A stretch of DNA of 64,000 nucleotides from CANKHA01 sp035652315 (GTDB taxonomy: Bacteria; Pseudomonadota; Alphaproteobacteria; Rhizobiales; Xanthobacteraceae). This document shows positions 16,204 to 25,643 of the stretch, in pieces. The translations under genes were made by a program, and so were the position numbers. The stretch's first letter is position 1. The number at the start of each line of letters is the position of its first letter. Under the pieces are notes generated by a model. It worked only from the letters and a program-made list of their open reading frames with translations, searched no databases and was not told the DNA's origin. The stretch is taken from contig DASREA010000047.1 of the NCBI GenBank assembly GCA_035652315.1, positions 19,167 to 83,166 on the forward strand. The letters are read 5' to 3'.

Positions 16204-18273
16204 TTGGCCAACGGTTATCGCGTCACCGTCGACACGGGAGGCACCTTCTCCGACTTCGTCTATCTCGACGAACAAAGCGGCGAAGTCTCCATCATGAAAG
16301 TGCCGTCGACGCCGGACGATCCGTCGCGGGCGATCCTGCAAGGCATCGAACTGCTGCTGGAGCGCGGCGTGAAAGCCGCCCAAGTCGGCTATTTTTGCCA
16401 CGGCACCACGGTCGGCACCAATGCGCTGCTCGAAGGCAAGGGAGTGAGCACCGGCTTGCTGGTCACCGAAGGCTTTCGCGGCATCTACGAAGTCGGCGAA
16501 CAGGCGCGCCCGCACGGCTCCGCGATCTTCGACGTCATGTATAACAAGCCGCCGCTGCTGGTGCCGGGCCATGCCATCGGCGAGGTGCGCGAGCGCGTCA
16601 CCTTCGATGGCGGCGTACTGGTCGATCTCGACGAGCAGGCGCTGCGCGAGAGTCTGCGCGAGCTGGCCGCGGGCGGCGTGGAATCCGTGGCGGTTTGTTT
16701 GCTTTTCTCGTTTCTGTTCCCCGAACACGAGCGGCGCGTGCGCGACATCATCGCCGAGGAAATGCCAGGCTGCGGCGTCTCGCTGTCCTGCGAAATCGTG
16801 CCGCAGATCCGCGAATATTACCGGCTCAGCACAACGGTCATTAACGCCTATCTGCAGCCGATCCTCGGCCGCTATATCGAGCGGCTGGGGAGCCGGCTGT
16901 CGGACCGCGGCATCGGCACGCGGCAGAAATACATCATGCAGTCGAACGGCGGCATGGCCACCTTCGACAGCACCGCGAAAAAGGCGGCAGCGACCGTGTT
17001 GTCCGGCCCGGCCGGCGGCGTCACCGCGAGCGTGGCGATGGCGCGCGCCACCGGCTTCGGCAATCTCATCACCTTCGACATGGGCGGTACATCCTGCGAC
17101 GTCGCGCTGATCGATCAGGGAGAGCCGATCGTTTCCCATCGCGGCAAGATCGAAGGCCGCGACATCGCCATGCCGATGATGGACATCAACACCGTCAGCG
17201 CCGGCGGCGGCACGCTGGCGGAGGTCGATCGCTTCGGTCTCCTCAAGGTCGGGCCGGAAAGTGCCGGCGCCATCCCCGGCCCCGCCTGCTACGGCCACGG
17301 CGGGCGCAAGCCGACCATCACCGACTGCAATCTCCTGCTTGGCTACCTCTCCGAAGACAATTTCCTCGGCGGAAAGATGCGGCTCGACCGCGTGAAAGCG
17401 TGGCAGGCGGTAGAGACCCATGTGGCAAAGCCGCTCGGCATCGGTGTCTTGGAAGCAGCCGAAGGGGTGGTGCGCATCATCAACGTCAAGATGGAAGAAG
17501 CGATCAAGGCGATCTCCACTATGCGCGGCTACGACCTGCGCGACTTCATGCTGCTGCCCTTCGGCGGTGCTGGCCCGATACATGCCGGCCGCATTGCGCA
17601 GGAGCTTGGCATGGCCGGGCTCGTGGTGCCGCTCTATCCCGGCGTGTTCTCCGCCATGGGATTGCTGATGTCGGACGTCAAGCACGACCACATCCTGTCG
17701 CGGCTCAGCCCCTTGGCGGAAACGACCCCTGCGGAAATCATGGAGATGTTCGGACGGCTGGAACGTGACGCGCTGGCCGAGCTCAAGGCCGAGGGCTTCA
17801 GCGCCGACCGCATCCGCATCGAGCGCGCCCTCGATCTTCGCTATGCGGGGCAAGGATATGAAGTGACGATTCCCTGTGACTCCGTCGCCTCGCGGGACGA
17901 CATGCTAGCGCTGCGCGCCGCCTTCGATGCGCGGCACAAGACGATGTTCGGCCACATGGCGCCGGAGGAAATGGTTGAAATCGTCTCCTATCGCCTGCAA
18001 GGCATCGGCGTCGTGCCTGAAGTGCCGATGCAGAAATTCACGCCATCCGGCACGAATCTTGCCGACGCGCTGCGGCTGACGCGCAAAGTGCGTTTTGACG
18101 GAGCCGACGTCGACACGCCGGTTTACCAGCGCGAGCGGCTCGACGTCGGTCACAGCTTTGCGGGACCCGCGATCATCGACCAGTTCGATTGCACGACCGT
18201 GGTCTTCCCCGGCCAGGCGGCGAAGGTAGACGCTTTTAAGAATCTCGTCATCAAGCAGCAGGACCAGGCGTAA
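16204..18273 (+). CDS. hyuA: Hydantoinase/oxoprolinase subunit A (HyuA-like)
   Basis: 689 residues, near the usual size for HyuA/N-methylhydantoinase A. It starts at a TTG (16204) with AGAGGA upstream. The N-terminus VTVDTGGTFSDFVYLDEQSG is the hallmark phosphate-binding start of this ASKHA-like family. Further motifs are CHGTTVGTNALLEGKG, IMQSNGGMA, LSGPAGGVTASVAMAR, FDMGGTSCDVALI, and PFGGAGPIHAGRIAQELG. The family uses ATP to open cyclic amides or to carboxylate ketones, together with subunit B. The stop overlaps the start of hyuB by one base. The true substrate may be a ring-cleavage lactam, but this is not shown. Confidence 0.88.
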   Translation: MANGYRVTVDTGGTFSDFVYLDEQSGEVSIMKVPSTPDDPSRAILQGIELLLERGVKAAQVGYFCHGTTVGTNALLEGKGVSTGLLVTEGFRGIYEVGEQARPHGSAIFDVMYNKPPLLVPGHAIGEVRERVTFDGGVLVDLDEQALRESLRELAAGGVESVAVCLLFSFLFPEHERRVRDIIAEEMPGCGVSLSCEIVPQIREYYRLSTTVINAYLQPILGRYIERLGSRLSDRGIGTRQKYIMQSNGGMATFDSTAKKAAATVLSGPAGGVTASVAMARATGFGNLITFDMGGTSCDVALIDQGEPIVSHRGKIEGRDIAMPMMDINTVSAGGGTLAEVDRFGLLKVGPESAGAIPGPACYGHGGRKPTITDCNLLLGYLSEDNFLGGKMRLDRVKAWQAVETHVAKPLGIGVLEAAEGVVRIINVKMEEAIKAISTMRGYDLRDFMLLPFGGAGPIHAGRIAQELGMAGLVVPLYPGVFSAMGLLMSDVKHDHILSRLSPLAETTPAEIMEMFGRLERDALAELKAEGFSADRIRIERALDLRYAGQGYEVTIPCDSVASRDDMLALRAAFDARHKTMFGHMAPEEMVEIVSYRLQGIGVVPEVPMQKFTPSGTNLADALRLTRKVRFDGADVDTPVYQRERLDVGHSFAGPAIIDQFDCTTVVFPGQAAKVDAFKNLVIKQQDQA

Positions 18274-20039
18274 TGAAATCGGCCGGAACATCTGTCGCCG
18301 TCAGCGCCGTCGATCTCGAAGTCATCCGCGCCAGCCTCTCCGGCATCGTGCAGGAGATGCAGAATTCGCTGTTCCGCACTGGTTTCTCCACCATCATTCG
18401 GGAGTCGCAGGACGCGTCCTGCGCGCTGCTCAATCCGCGCGCCGAGGTGATCGCGCAACACGTGGTGCTGCCGCTGCATATCGGCGCCTTTCCGGCTTGC
18501 TGCGCGGCGATCCTGAAAAGCTTCGGGACCGATATCGCGGAAGGCGATGCCTTTCTGATCAATCATCCCTATGAGGGCGGCAGCCCGCATGCGCCCGACA
18601 TGGCGGTGCTGACGCCGGTCTTCGTCGCCGGCGCGCTGTTCGGCTTCTGCGCCAGCATCGCGCATAAGGGCGACATCGGCGGCCCGGTGCCGGGAAGCTG
18701 CTCCGGCCAGGCCAAGGAAATCTTCAACGAAGGACTGCATCTGCCAGCGGTGCGTTACGAGCGCGGCTTCGCGCCGTTCGGCGACGTCGCGCGCATCATC
18801 GCCGCCAACAGCCGCACGCCGGAGCTGGTCTTGGGCGACATCCGCGGCCAGCTCGGCGCGGCGCGGCTTGGCGAAAAACGGCTCGGCGAACTGGTGCAGA
18901 AATTCGGCGCCGAGAAATGCCGGGCCGGCTTCGATCAATTGCTGACGCTGTCGGAACAGAAGTTGCGCGCCGCCATCGCCGAATGGCCGGATGGCCGCTT
19001 CGAGGCGGAACGCTTTGTCGACGACGACGGCATTGAATTGAATAAGCCGGTTCGCGTCCATGTCGTGGTGGAAAAATCCGGCGGCGGCATCCGTTTCGAC
19101 TTCAGCGGCTCAGCCGACCAGACGAAAGGGCCGGCGAATATCCGTCCGCCGCTGGCCGCCGCTGCCTGCGCCTTTGCGCTGATCTCGGTCACCGATCCGC
19201 ACACCTTCATCACCAGCGGCCTGCTGAAAGCGATGCAGATCAAGACGCGGCCGGGCAGCGTGCTCGATCCGCATTTCCCGGCGCCGGTCAACACCTATAA
19301 TCCGACCGTGCATGCGCTGGTCGATGCGCTGTTCGACGCCTTGAGCCATCTCGTGCCGGCGCGTGCCCGCGCTGACGGCTCGGGCAGCCGCTCTATCGTC
19401 ATCGGTGGACGCAGCACCTACACCGGCAAGGGCTATGTGCAATACGAGATCATCGCCGGCGGCGCCGGAGCGCGCGCGGCGGCCGACGGCGCTTCCGGTA
19501 CCACGGTCAACCAGAGCAATGCCAAGATCGCGCCGGTGGAGATCATCGAAAGCGAATTTCCTACCCGCCTGTTGCGTTTCGAGCTGATCCGCGATTCCGG
19601 CGGTGCCGGAAAATTCCGCGGCGGGCTCGGCATCCGCCGCGAATATCTCAACCTTGCGGACGCGCGTTTTTCGATCCGTTCGATGCGGCATGTGATCCGG
19701 CCCCAGGGTGTCGGCGGCGGTCTGCCGGGCCGCCCCGGCGATATCCGCATCAATCCGGGCAGCGAAAACGAAAAGCGCCTGCCTTCGCGCTTTGCCGACC
19801 ATCCGCTGAAAGCGGGCGACATTTTCCGTCTCGACACGCCGGGCGGCGGCGGTTTCGGCGATCCGCTGGACCGCGAGCCGCATGTCGTGTTGCAGGATGT
19901 GATCGAAGGCTATGTCTCGCTGGAAGCGGCGGAACGCGATTACGGCGTGGTGCTAAAACAGCAGGATGGCCGCTTGCGGATCGATGGAGCGGCGACCGCC
20001 GCGCGGCGCAGCGCGATGCGGAGCGTCGGCGGGCGTTGA
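18273..20039 (+). CDS. hyuB: Hydantoinase/oxoprolinase subunit B (HyuB-like)
   Basis: 588 residues, translationally coupled to hyuA (TAATG overlap). HyuB features are SGIVQEMQNSLFRTGFSTII, the metal-binding NHPYEGGSPHAPDMAVLTP, AHKGDIGG, FDFSGSADQTKGPANI, GSGSRSIVIGG and the C-terminal FRLDTPGGGGFGDPLDR. Together with HyuA it should form an ATP-dependent cyclic amide or lactam hydrolase, or a carboxylase-like complex. It is the last gene of the catabolic run; the next gene converges on it from the other strand. Confidence 0.88.
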   Translation: MKSAGTSVAVSAVDLEVIRASLSGIVQEMQNSLFRTGFSTIIRESQDASCALLNPRAEVIAQHVVLPLHIGAFPACCAAILKSFGTDIAEGDAFLINHPYEGGSPHAPDMAVLTPVFVAGALFGFCASIAHKGDIGGPVPGSCSGQAKEIFNEGLHLPAVRYERGFAPFGDVARIIAANSRTPELVLGDIRGQLGAARLGEKRLGELVQKFGAEKCRAGFDQLLTLSEQKLRAAIAEWPDGRFEAERFVDDDGIELNKPVRVHVVVEKSGGGIRFDFSGSADQTKGPANIRPPLAAAACAFALISVTDPHTFITSGLLKAMQIKTRPGSVLDPHFPAPVNTYNPTVHALVDALFDALSHLVPARARADGSGSRSIVIGGRSTYTGKGYVQYEIIAGGAGARAAADGASGTTVNQSNAKIAPVEIIESEFPTRLLRFELIRDSGGAGKFRGGLGIRREYLNLADARFSIRSMRHVIRPQGVGGGLPGRPGDIRINPGSENEKRLPSRFADHPLKAGDIFRLDTPGGGGFGDPLDREPHVVLQDVIEGYVSLEAAERDYGVVLKQQDGRLRIDGAATAARRSAMRSVGGR

Positions 20040-20078
20040 ACCTGCGACCGCAAAGACAGGCGAGCGCGAAGGTGCGAA

Positions 20079-21764
20079 CTATCGCGACCCGGAAGGCGGT
20101 CCGCCGAGTCCCGGCGTAGACGGCCGCGGGTCAATCGGCGGGGCGTTCACGCCTGGCGTCGGCGGCACCGTCGGATAGCTCCAGCCGGGCCCCGATTCCC
20201 CTTTCGCCGCTCCGATCAGGCCGACGACATTGTGGAAGAAGCCGGGCCAGTCGATCGCCATCGACGAGGATAGTTCAGGGGACAAGCCGCATTGCTGCGC
20301 GAGCTCCGCCGCTTCCTGCAATCCCATTTTGGCGTGGCATACCTGATCCACCGCTTCCTCGAACTGGTTGACGAGCGCGGAAGGGTTGGCGGAGCCGCCC
20401 TGATACAGACCCTCCATCACGGTCATCAGCTGCCCGCAATTGCATTTTCGCGCCGGCGGCTCATTGGTGTAGGTGACGAGCCCGAATTCATTGCGGCCCG
20501 TGGCCGGATGCCACTCCGACCACTCCTGGTCTTGCCACTTGTTGTAAGTGCAACAGGCGGTGCCCCAGATATTCTTGCACGTCATCTGGGTGCAGACCTG
20601 GTTGCTGAAGTGGACCTTGACCCATTGAGTGACTCGGCCGCCTTGAACGACCACCGTGATTGCCGAACCCGGATCCGATTTCAGATTTTTCGCATCATTG
20701 GGCAGGCAAACAGGCACCGACTGGTTTTCCCGGCAGGTGTCCGCGCATCCGCCGCACGTCCACCGGCTAACCGTCATGGGCGTGGAGCCCGGATGCGTCG
20801 GAGTCGGCGCCGCCGAGATTGTCGGCCCGTCATACGACCGGGTGCCCGGCCCAATCGTCGGCGGATCGCGAGCGACGGTATGCGGCGTATCGGCGCTGCC
20901 CCAGCCCGGCGGTTCGGTGCCGGGAGCGTAAGGGCCTTGCAAGGGGGGCTTGTAGGTCGTGCCATTACCCTTGTCGCTTCCGGCCGGGGTTCCGGTCGCG
21001 GTCTGCGTGCCCGTCCCCGTTTGAGTCCCTGTTCCAGTTTGAGTGCCGGTGCCGGCCTGTGGACCGGTCTGCGTGCCGGTTCCTGCCTGCGTGCCCGTTC
21101 CGGTCGGCGTACCCGTGCCGTGCTCGGTTGGCCCGCCGCGCTGATCGCTGTCCGTCTTAGCCTGAACGCCGCCTGAATTAACGCCGGGCGACTCCTTGCC
21201 TTTTTCGAGTGGGGCACTTGTCTGGCCACCGCCCTGCTTGGCCTGTTCAGCGGACATGCCCGCTTTGCCGAGCTCGTTCTTACCGGCCGGGCTCGCCGTG
21301 GTAGCCGGCCCCGCAGTTTTCGGCGGCTCGGTCGGCGTCGAGGCATTGGCAGGGCCGGTGGGGTTTGCGCGGGTAGTTTCTTTCGACGCTCCGGCGGGTT
21401 TGCCCGGCAATGTTTCGCGCTCGGTCTTCACCGTGGCAGGCCCACCTTGTTTGCCGGGGACTTCTCCCGTCCGCGTGTGGATACTCTGTGGCTGCGAACC
21501 ACCGGGGACCCGCAGCGCGCTGCCTGCCTGCGGCGCATGCAATGGCGCGGCGCCCTCACGCTTTGTGGTCGGCGCGACGATCGTGCTTTTGCGTTCGTTT
21601 TGGCTAGGGGTGGGGGTCCGGCGCGTCGGCGAACCTACGCCGTTGCCACCGGGCCCGACGGACATGCCGCCCCCTGCTCCTTCGATCGAAAATTGTGCGG
21701 AGGCCCTGCTGCAAGCCAAAGCCGCCAATGTCGTGGCGGCCAAGATGAGCATCACGTACCGCAT
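20079..21764 (-). CDS. Exported protein with Thr/Gly dipeptide repeats and a Cys-rich C-terminal domain
   Basis: 561 residues with a signal peptide (MRYVMLILAATTLAALAC, cleavage probably after ASA). Residues 25-200 are Pro/Gly/Lys-rich and disordered. About 215-260 is a run of GTGTQTG/GTQAG-type repeats. The C-terminal 220 residues are folded and contain about a dozen Cys (for example WTCGGCADTCRENQSVPVC and CTQMTCKNIWGTACC), suggesting several disulfides. I do not recognise the family. A surface or periplasmic stalk-plus-domain protein is likely. It converges on hyuB and is not clearly part of the catabolic run. Confidence 0.75.
   Translation of the reverse strand: MRYVMLILAATTLAALACSRASAQFSIEGAGGGMSVGPGGNGVGSPTRRTPTPSQNERKSTIVAPTTKREGAAPLHAPQAGSALRVPGGSQPQSIHTRTGEVPGKQGGPATVKTERETLPGKPAGASKETTRANPTGPANASTPTEPPKTAGPATTASPAGKNELGKAGMSAEQAKQGGGQTSAPLEKGKESPGVNSGGVQAKTDSDQRGGPTEHGTGTPTGTGTQAGTGTQTGPQAGTGTQTGTGTQTGTGTQTATGTPAGSDKGNGTTYKPPLQGPYAPGTEPPGWGSADTPHTVARDPPTIGPGTRSYDGPTISAAPTPTHPGSTPMTVSRWTCGGCADTCRENQSVPVCLPNDAKNLKSDPGSAITVVVQGGRVTQWVKVHFSNQVCTQMTCKNIWGTACCTYNKWQDQEWSEWHPATGRNEFGLVTYTNEPPARKCNCGQLMTVMEGLYQGGSANPSALVNQFEEAVDQVCHAKMGLQEAAELAQQCGLSPELSSSMAIDWPGFFHNVVGLIGAAKGESGPGWSYPTVPPTPGVNAPPIDPRPSTPGLGGPPSGSR
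20995..21120. repeat. Degenerate short tandem repeats coding for Gly-Thr-Gly-Thr-Gln
   Basis: Inside the gene at 20079-21764, short units built on gtgcccgt/gttccggt/gtttgagt recur in phase and encode GTGTQTG and GTGTQAG. Third positions differ between units, so the array is old or kept by selection on the protein. Confidence 0.6.
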
Positions 21765-21954
21765 GGGTCGCCCCCCCGTGCATTACATGGCAGATTTCAC
21801 GCTAGCACCGCGTGGCAGACATTCGCAATGGCAGCGGTGGAGTAGCTTCAGGGCAGCGCGGCGCGGCGCAACAGATTCAGCGGCGATATCAGAGCGAACT
21901 CGCGACCGAGGTGCGCCGATTCAAATACAAAAAATTTCTGAGCCGCTGTATTGA

Positions 21955-22029
21955 TGGTGGGCGCTGTAGGGATTGAACCTACGACCTCTCCCGTGTGAAG
22001 GGAACGCTCTCCCGCTGAGCTAAGCGCCC
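21955..22029 (-). tRNA. tRNA-Val, anticodon CAC
   Basis: 75 bases on the minus strand with the CCA end encoded. The acceptor stem is GGGCGCT / AGCGCCC with discriminator A. The D arm begins TAGCTCAG. The anticodon stem TTCCC/GGGAG carries the loop TTCACAC, so the anticodon is CAC (21995-21997). The T arm contains GGTTCAATCC. Confidence 0.95.
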
Positions 22030-22088
22030 GCCAAGGCTTGCGGATTTAGGAGAGCGGCCGGCCTTGAGTCAAGCAGCGCCGGCGCCGG

Positions 22089-23363
22089 TCACGCCGACTT
22101 CGGCGTCATGCGCGAGACCTTGCCCTGCAGCGCGCGAATGCGCTCGGCGAGATTACCTTTGCTGCCTTCCAGGCTCGGCGCGCTGGCGATACCCTCGTTG
22201 CCGCTGGCATGCACGCTCGGCGCGTCCTCGGCGAGGATCGTCTCGATCGGCGATTCCGGACCTTCAAGCGCCGCGGTCAGGCGCGCCACCTCAGCGGCGA
22301 CGTCGTTGATGCGCTCGCGCAGCATCGCATTCTCGACGCGCTCGGAGGCCCAGGCGGCTTCGGCGTCGCGTTTCATGGTGGCGATCTCGCGCTGCAGCTT
22401 GGCGCGTTCCTCGCGGACACGATCAAGCTGTTCCTCGGCGCTCGACCGGTCGGCTTTCAGGCTTTCGATCTCAATCTTGTGGCGGCCGCCGATTTCCGAC
22501 AATTCGGCGCGAAGGTCGGCCTCGGTCTTGCGCGCGGATTCAAGCTGCATGCGCAACTGGTCGCATTGGTAATCGCGCTCGGCGAGGAGGCGGCCCTGCT
22601 GCGTCAGACGCACCTCGAGCTCCTGGGCGCGGCGGCCGAGAATCTCCGCTTCCTTGCTTTGCGCCACGAGCTGCCGTTCCAGATCGGCGACGCGCGAGGC
22701 GAGGTTCTCGACCTTTCCGCGTTCCGCGTTGAGCGCGGCGGACGCTTCGTTGGAATCGAAACGTTCGCGGCTGAGCCGGTCCTCGGTGTTCTTCACTTCG
22801 CGTTCGGTGTCGCTGACGCGATCCTTCAGCGCGTCCACTTGCGTGCGCAACGCCACCAGTTCGACGCGCTGGCTGTCGTTGATGACCGACTGCTGGTCGA
22901 GATCGGTCATCAGCTTGGCGAGCGCTTCTTCCTTTTCCTTCAGTGCGCGCTCGGCGTCGCGCATGGCGTTGACCTTGAACGAAAGCTCTTCCTCGGTGAC
23001 GCGCAACTGATCCTTCAGCGCCTTGTCGCGCGCCTCGAGGGCAAAGATCGTGGCGGTCTTCTCGCCGAGTTCGAGCTTCAGGCGATTGATGGCGTCGGAT
23101 TTCTTGCCGAGCTCCGCGAGCTGGCTCGTGGTCTTCGCCTTCATCTGTTCGACGCTCATCTCCAGACGCCGCGTCGACATGGCGAATTCGGCGCGGAGCT
23201 GGTCCTTGTCGGCCTGGATTTCCGCCATCGACAGCGGCGTCGACGCTTCCAGCCGGCGCATGGTCAGGCGCACCGCGCGCGCGTGAATGAAGGGAATGAA
23301 GATGAGCCCGAGGAGGCCCGCAACCAGGAACCCAATGACGAAGAACATGATGGGTTCGATCAT
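22089..23363 (-). CDS. Membrane-anchored coiled-coil protein
   Basis: 424 residues from the ATG at 23363, with GGGGAGG 9 bases upstream. Residues 1-30 hold one membrane segment (MIEPIMFFVIGFLVAGLLG). From about 55 to 365 the protein is a nearly continuous charged coiled coil rich in Glu, Arg, Leu and Ala (for example LERQLVAQSKEAEILGRRAQ). The last 60 residues are low-complexity. Its layout resembles RmuC-like or septal coiled-coil proteins, but no nuclease domain is present. It may be a structural cell-envelope protein; the function is unknown. Confidence 0.75.
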   Translation of the reverse strand: MIEPIMFFVIGFLVAGLLGLIFIPFIHARAVRLTMRRLEASTPLSMAEIQADKDQLRAEFAMSTRRLEMSVEQMKAKTTSQLAELGKKSDAINRLKLELGEKTATIFALEARDKALKDQLRVTEEELSFKVNAMRDAERALKEKEEALAKLMTDLDQQSVINDSQRVELVALRTQVDALKDRVSDTEREVKNTEDRLSRERFDSNEASAALNAERGKVENLASRVADLERQLVAQSKEAEILGRRAQELEVRLTQQGRLLAERDYQCDQLRMQLESARKTEADLRAELSEIGGRHKIEIESLKADRSSAEEQLDRVREERAKLQREIATMKRDAEAAWASERVENAMLRERINDVAAEVARLTAALEGPESPIETILAEDAPSVHASGNEGIASAPSLEGSKGNLAERIRALQGKVSRMTPKSA

Positions 23364-23543
23364 GGAAAAACGCCTCCCCGCCTTTTTCTCGCTGGCGGTA
23401 AGATGCCACGGCAAAAGGATTATCACCAGCCGCCCCTTTGGTTAACCTAAACCGGGCGAGGGCGGTGCGGCGCCGAATAAGGCAAGTGGCGCCCGTGTCT
23501 TTTCAGGCGTCACAGCGCCGTCGCGAAGGCTCATTCCGCCGGG

Positions 23544-24143
23544 CTAGAACGGGTTCCAGGTGGCCTGCGGCGTGAACTTCAGATAGCCGATATTGGCGCC
23601 CAAACGCATGCCGACGCCGGAACGGATCGGCACCACCACCACGTTGTTGGCGGTCAAGGCGGTCATGCCGAAGCCGCCGATAAAATAGGCCGATCCATCG
23701 ATGCCGGCGAAGCGCTGGTAGATCGCTCCAGTCGCGGGAAGATTGTAGACCAGCATCATGGTGCGGGCCCCTTCGCCGCCCCAGTCGAAACCGACCGTTG
23801 GGCCCTGCCAGTAGACCTTCAGGTCGCCGGCGTTTTTCGTATAGAGCGTGCCCTCGCCGTAGCGCAGTCCGGCGACGAAAGCACCGGATCCTTCCTCGCC
23901 CAGGATATAGCCGTTGGGCTCGCCCCAGCGACTCACCGCCTTTTCGACCACGGCCGCCAAGCCGCGCGAGACCGTGCCGAAAAACCGGTTGCCGGCGTCG
24001 ACGATTTCCTGCGGCGAAAAGCTCTTGGATTGCGCCGGCTGGGCCGGTTGCACCGGTTGCGGGGTCGCTTGCGCCGCCGCTGCGCCGATGCCGAAGCCGG
24101 TCAGCAACAGGGTCATGGCAATTAGACGCAGGGCAGCGCGCAT
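23544..24143 (-). CDS. eipA: DUF1134 envelope protein, EipA-like
   Basis: 199 residues from the ATG at 24143, with GGAAGGAG upstream. A signal peptide ends near AAAAQ, followed by a Pro/Gln-rich linker. The conserved DUF1134 body follows: FSPQEIVDAGNRFFGTVSRG, EPNGYILGEEGSGAFVAGLR, VGFDWGGEGARTMMLVYNLP, and a C-terminus on GVGMRLGANIGYLKFTP. EipA of Brucella is a periplasmic eight-stranded barrel needed for envelope integrity. The length fits the family well. Confidence 0.85.
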   Translation of the reverse strand: MRAALRLIAMTLLLTGFGIGAAAAQATPQPVQPAQPAQSKSFSPQEIVDAGNRFFGTVSRGLAAVVEKAVSRWGEPNGYILGEEGSGAFVAGLRYGEGTLYTKNAGDLKVYWQGPTVGFDWGGEGARTMMLVYNLPATGAIYQRFAGIDGSAYFIGGFGMTALTANNVVVVPIRSGVGMRLGANIGYLKFTPQATWNPF

Positions 24144-24249
24144 CGCAGGCTCCTTCCAAGGGAGGACGGCCGATTTAACCCGTTGCACACATGGGCGGCC
24201 TAGATTTCAGCCCAGCAATGGGCGAATCGAGGCATTTGGGGGGACAAGT

Positions 24250-24750
24250 ATGACCGCAGCGCGGCAGCAACGGAAGTCCGGGGCACTGGCGGTTCTGGCC
24301 GCGATCGGCCTCTTTTGGCTAGCTGGCCCGGCCCCGCCGGCCGGCTGGGCCTCGACCACGGAACGGATCGTGGTCGATCCCAATCGCGGCCTGGCGCTCG
24401 CCGGTTTTGACCCGGTGGCCTATTTCACCGAGGGCAAGCCGGTCATGGGCGTCGAGCAATTCGAATACGAATTCGCCGGCGCGGTCTGGCGTTTTCAAAA
24501 TCAAGGCAACCGTGCGGCCTTCGCGGCCAATCCGGATGTCTATACGCCGGTATTCGGCGGTCACGATCCCGTGGGCGTGGCGCGCGGCGTCGCCCGCGCC
24601 GGCCATCCGGAAATCTGGACGATCTATAACGAGCATCTCTATCTCTTCTACAGCGCGGAGGCGCGGCAGACCTTTGTCAGTGAAGCCGAACGCACGGCGG
24701 CTGCGGCCGAACGCATGTGGCCTACAGTCATGCGGACGCTTAGTCCCTGA
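24250..24750 (+). CDS. Exported YHS-domain protein
   Basis: 166 residues from the ATG at 24250. A hydrophobic N-terminus (LAVLAAIGLFWLAGPAPPAG) is probably a signal peptide or anchor. The YHS core follows: LAGFDPVAYFTEGKPVMGVE, then WRFQNQGNRAAFAANPDVYTP. YHS domains are thought to bind metals or heme-like ligands. There is no obvious operon partner; chpT begins about 100 bases downstream. Confidence 0.8.
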   Translation: MTAARQQRKSGALAVLAAIGLFWLAGPAPPAGWASTTERIVVDPNRGLALAGFDPVAYFTEGKPVMGVEQFEYEFAGAVWRFQNQGNRAAFAANPDVYTPVFGGHDPVGVARGVARAGHPEIWTIYNEHLYLFYSAEARQTFVSEAERTAAAAERMWPTVMRTLSP

Positions 24751-24854
24751 GCAGCGCTTTGCAGCCCGGCCGCGGCGGTGTATCACCGCGCGCGGATTAC
24801 CGATTCGCCTCGTGTTTTTCTCTCACTCATTAGCAGCCATTCCGGAGATTTCTC

Positions 24855-25490
24855 ATGGCCGGCTCACCTGCCCCGGACTCTCTCGATCTCGCGGCGCTGC
24901 TGTGCTCGCGGGTCTGTCACGATCTGATCAGCCCGGTCGGCGCAATCGTCAACGGCCTGGAAGTGCTCGAGGAGGAGAAGGATGAGGCGACCAAGACCTT
25001 CGCGCTCGAGCTGATCAAGAAAAGCGCCAACAATGCTTCGGCTCGCCTGCAATTCTGCCGGCTCGCCTTCGGCGCGGCGGGCACCGCCGGCGCGCAGATC
25101 GATCTCGGCGATGCGGAAAAACTGGCGCGCGGATTTCTCGAGGATGAGAAGACGAAATTGACATGGAATCTGCCGCGCGCACTGTTGCCGAAGAATCGCG
25201 TCAAACTTTTGCTCAACATGCTGGTGATCGCAGGGCAAGCCATTCCGCGCGGCGGCACCTTGACCGTCGATCCGATCGGCGCGGGCGAATCTATGGCTTT
25301 CCGAATCGCTTCCGCGGGGACAAATCCCCGTGTTCCGCCGCATGCGCCGGAGCTGCTTTCGGGAACCGCCGAAGCGAGCATCGATGCGCACTCGATCCAG
25401 CCTTATTACACCGGCTTGTTGGCGAGGAATTGCGGCCTTGCCGTCACGGTGGCCGCCGATGGCGATACCATCGTCACCTCGGCACAATGA
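24855..25490 (+). CDS. chpT: Histidine phosphotransferase ChpT
   Basis: 211 residues. The dimerisation helix carries the phosphorylated His in LLCSRVCHDLISPVGAIVNG (His22), the signature of alphaproteobacterial ChpT. It is followed by a degenerate kinase-like ATPase fold without nucleotide-binding motifs. ChpT relays phosphate from the hybrid kinase CckA to CtrA and CpdR and so controls the cell cycle. The partner ctrA lies 8 kb downstream in this window; cckA is not here. It stands just upstream of the chemotaxis cluster, a gene order familiar in Bradyrhizobium-like genomes. Confidence 0.88.
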   Translation: MAGSPAPDSLDLAALLCSRVCHDLISPVGAIVNGLEVLEEEKDEATKTFALELIKKSANNASARLQFCRLAFGAAGTAGAQIDLGDAEKLARGFLEDEKTKLTWNLPRALLPKNRVKLLLNMLVIAGQAIPRGGTLTVDPIGAGESMAFRIASAGTNPRVPPHAPELLSGTAEASIDAHSIQPYYTGLLARNCGLAVTVAADGDTIVTSAQ

Positions 25491-25513
25491 GCGAAAGCGC
25501 GTTTTAACGAAGC

Positions 25514-25528
25514 TTAATGAATGGTTAG
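25514..25528 (+). promoter_or_regulatory. Candidate CtrA box upstream of cheA
   Basis: TTAA-N7-TTAG at 25514-25528, followed by C, differs by one base from the CtrA consensus TTAA-N7-TTAA(C). It lies 116 bases before the cheA start, in the gap between chpT and cheA. A further TTAA at 25504 has the wrong spacing (N6). Confidence 0.45.
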
Positions 25529-25643
25529 CGAAGCGTCGTAAGTGGGCGTTTCCGATACCAAAATTAAACGCTTTACCAACAGACTGGCACGGCTGTGCGG
25601 CCGCGGTTTTTTCTGACCCGCGCCTGCGACCAAGGCCGTGTCC

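Noticed and set aside
16102..17853. Long minus-strand open frame (583 codons) inside hyuA
   Set aside because: It mirrors a well-supported hyuA; high GC gives long antisense frames. Its product is His/Arg/Ala-rich without motifs.
22209..23450. Plus-strand open frame (413 codons) over the coiled-coil gene
   Set aside because: Antisense of a protein with strong heptad structure, membrane segment and ribosome site.
25504..25517. TTAA-N6-TTAA upstream of cheA as a CtrA box
   Set aside because: The spacer is 6, not 7; the overlapping TTAA-N7-TTAG at 25514 fits better.
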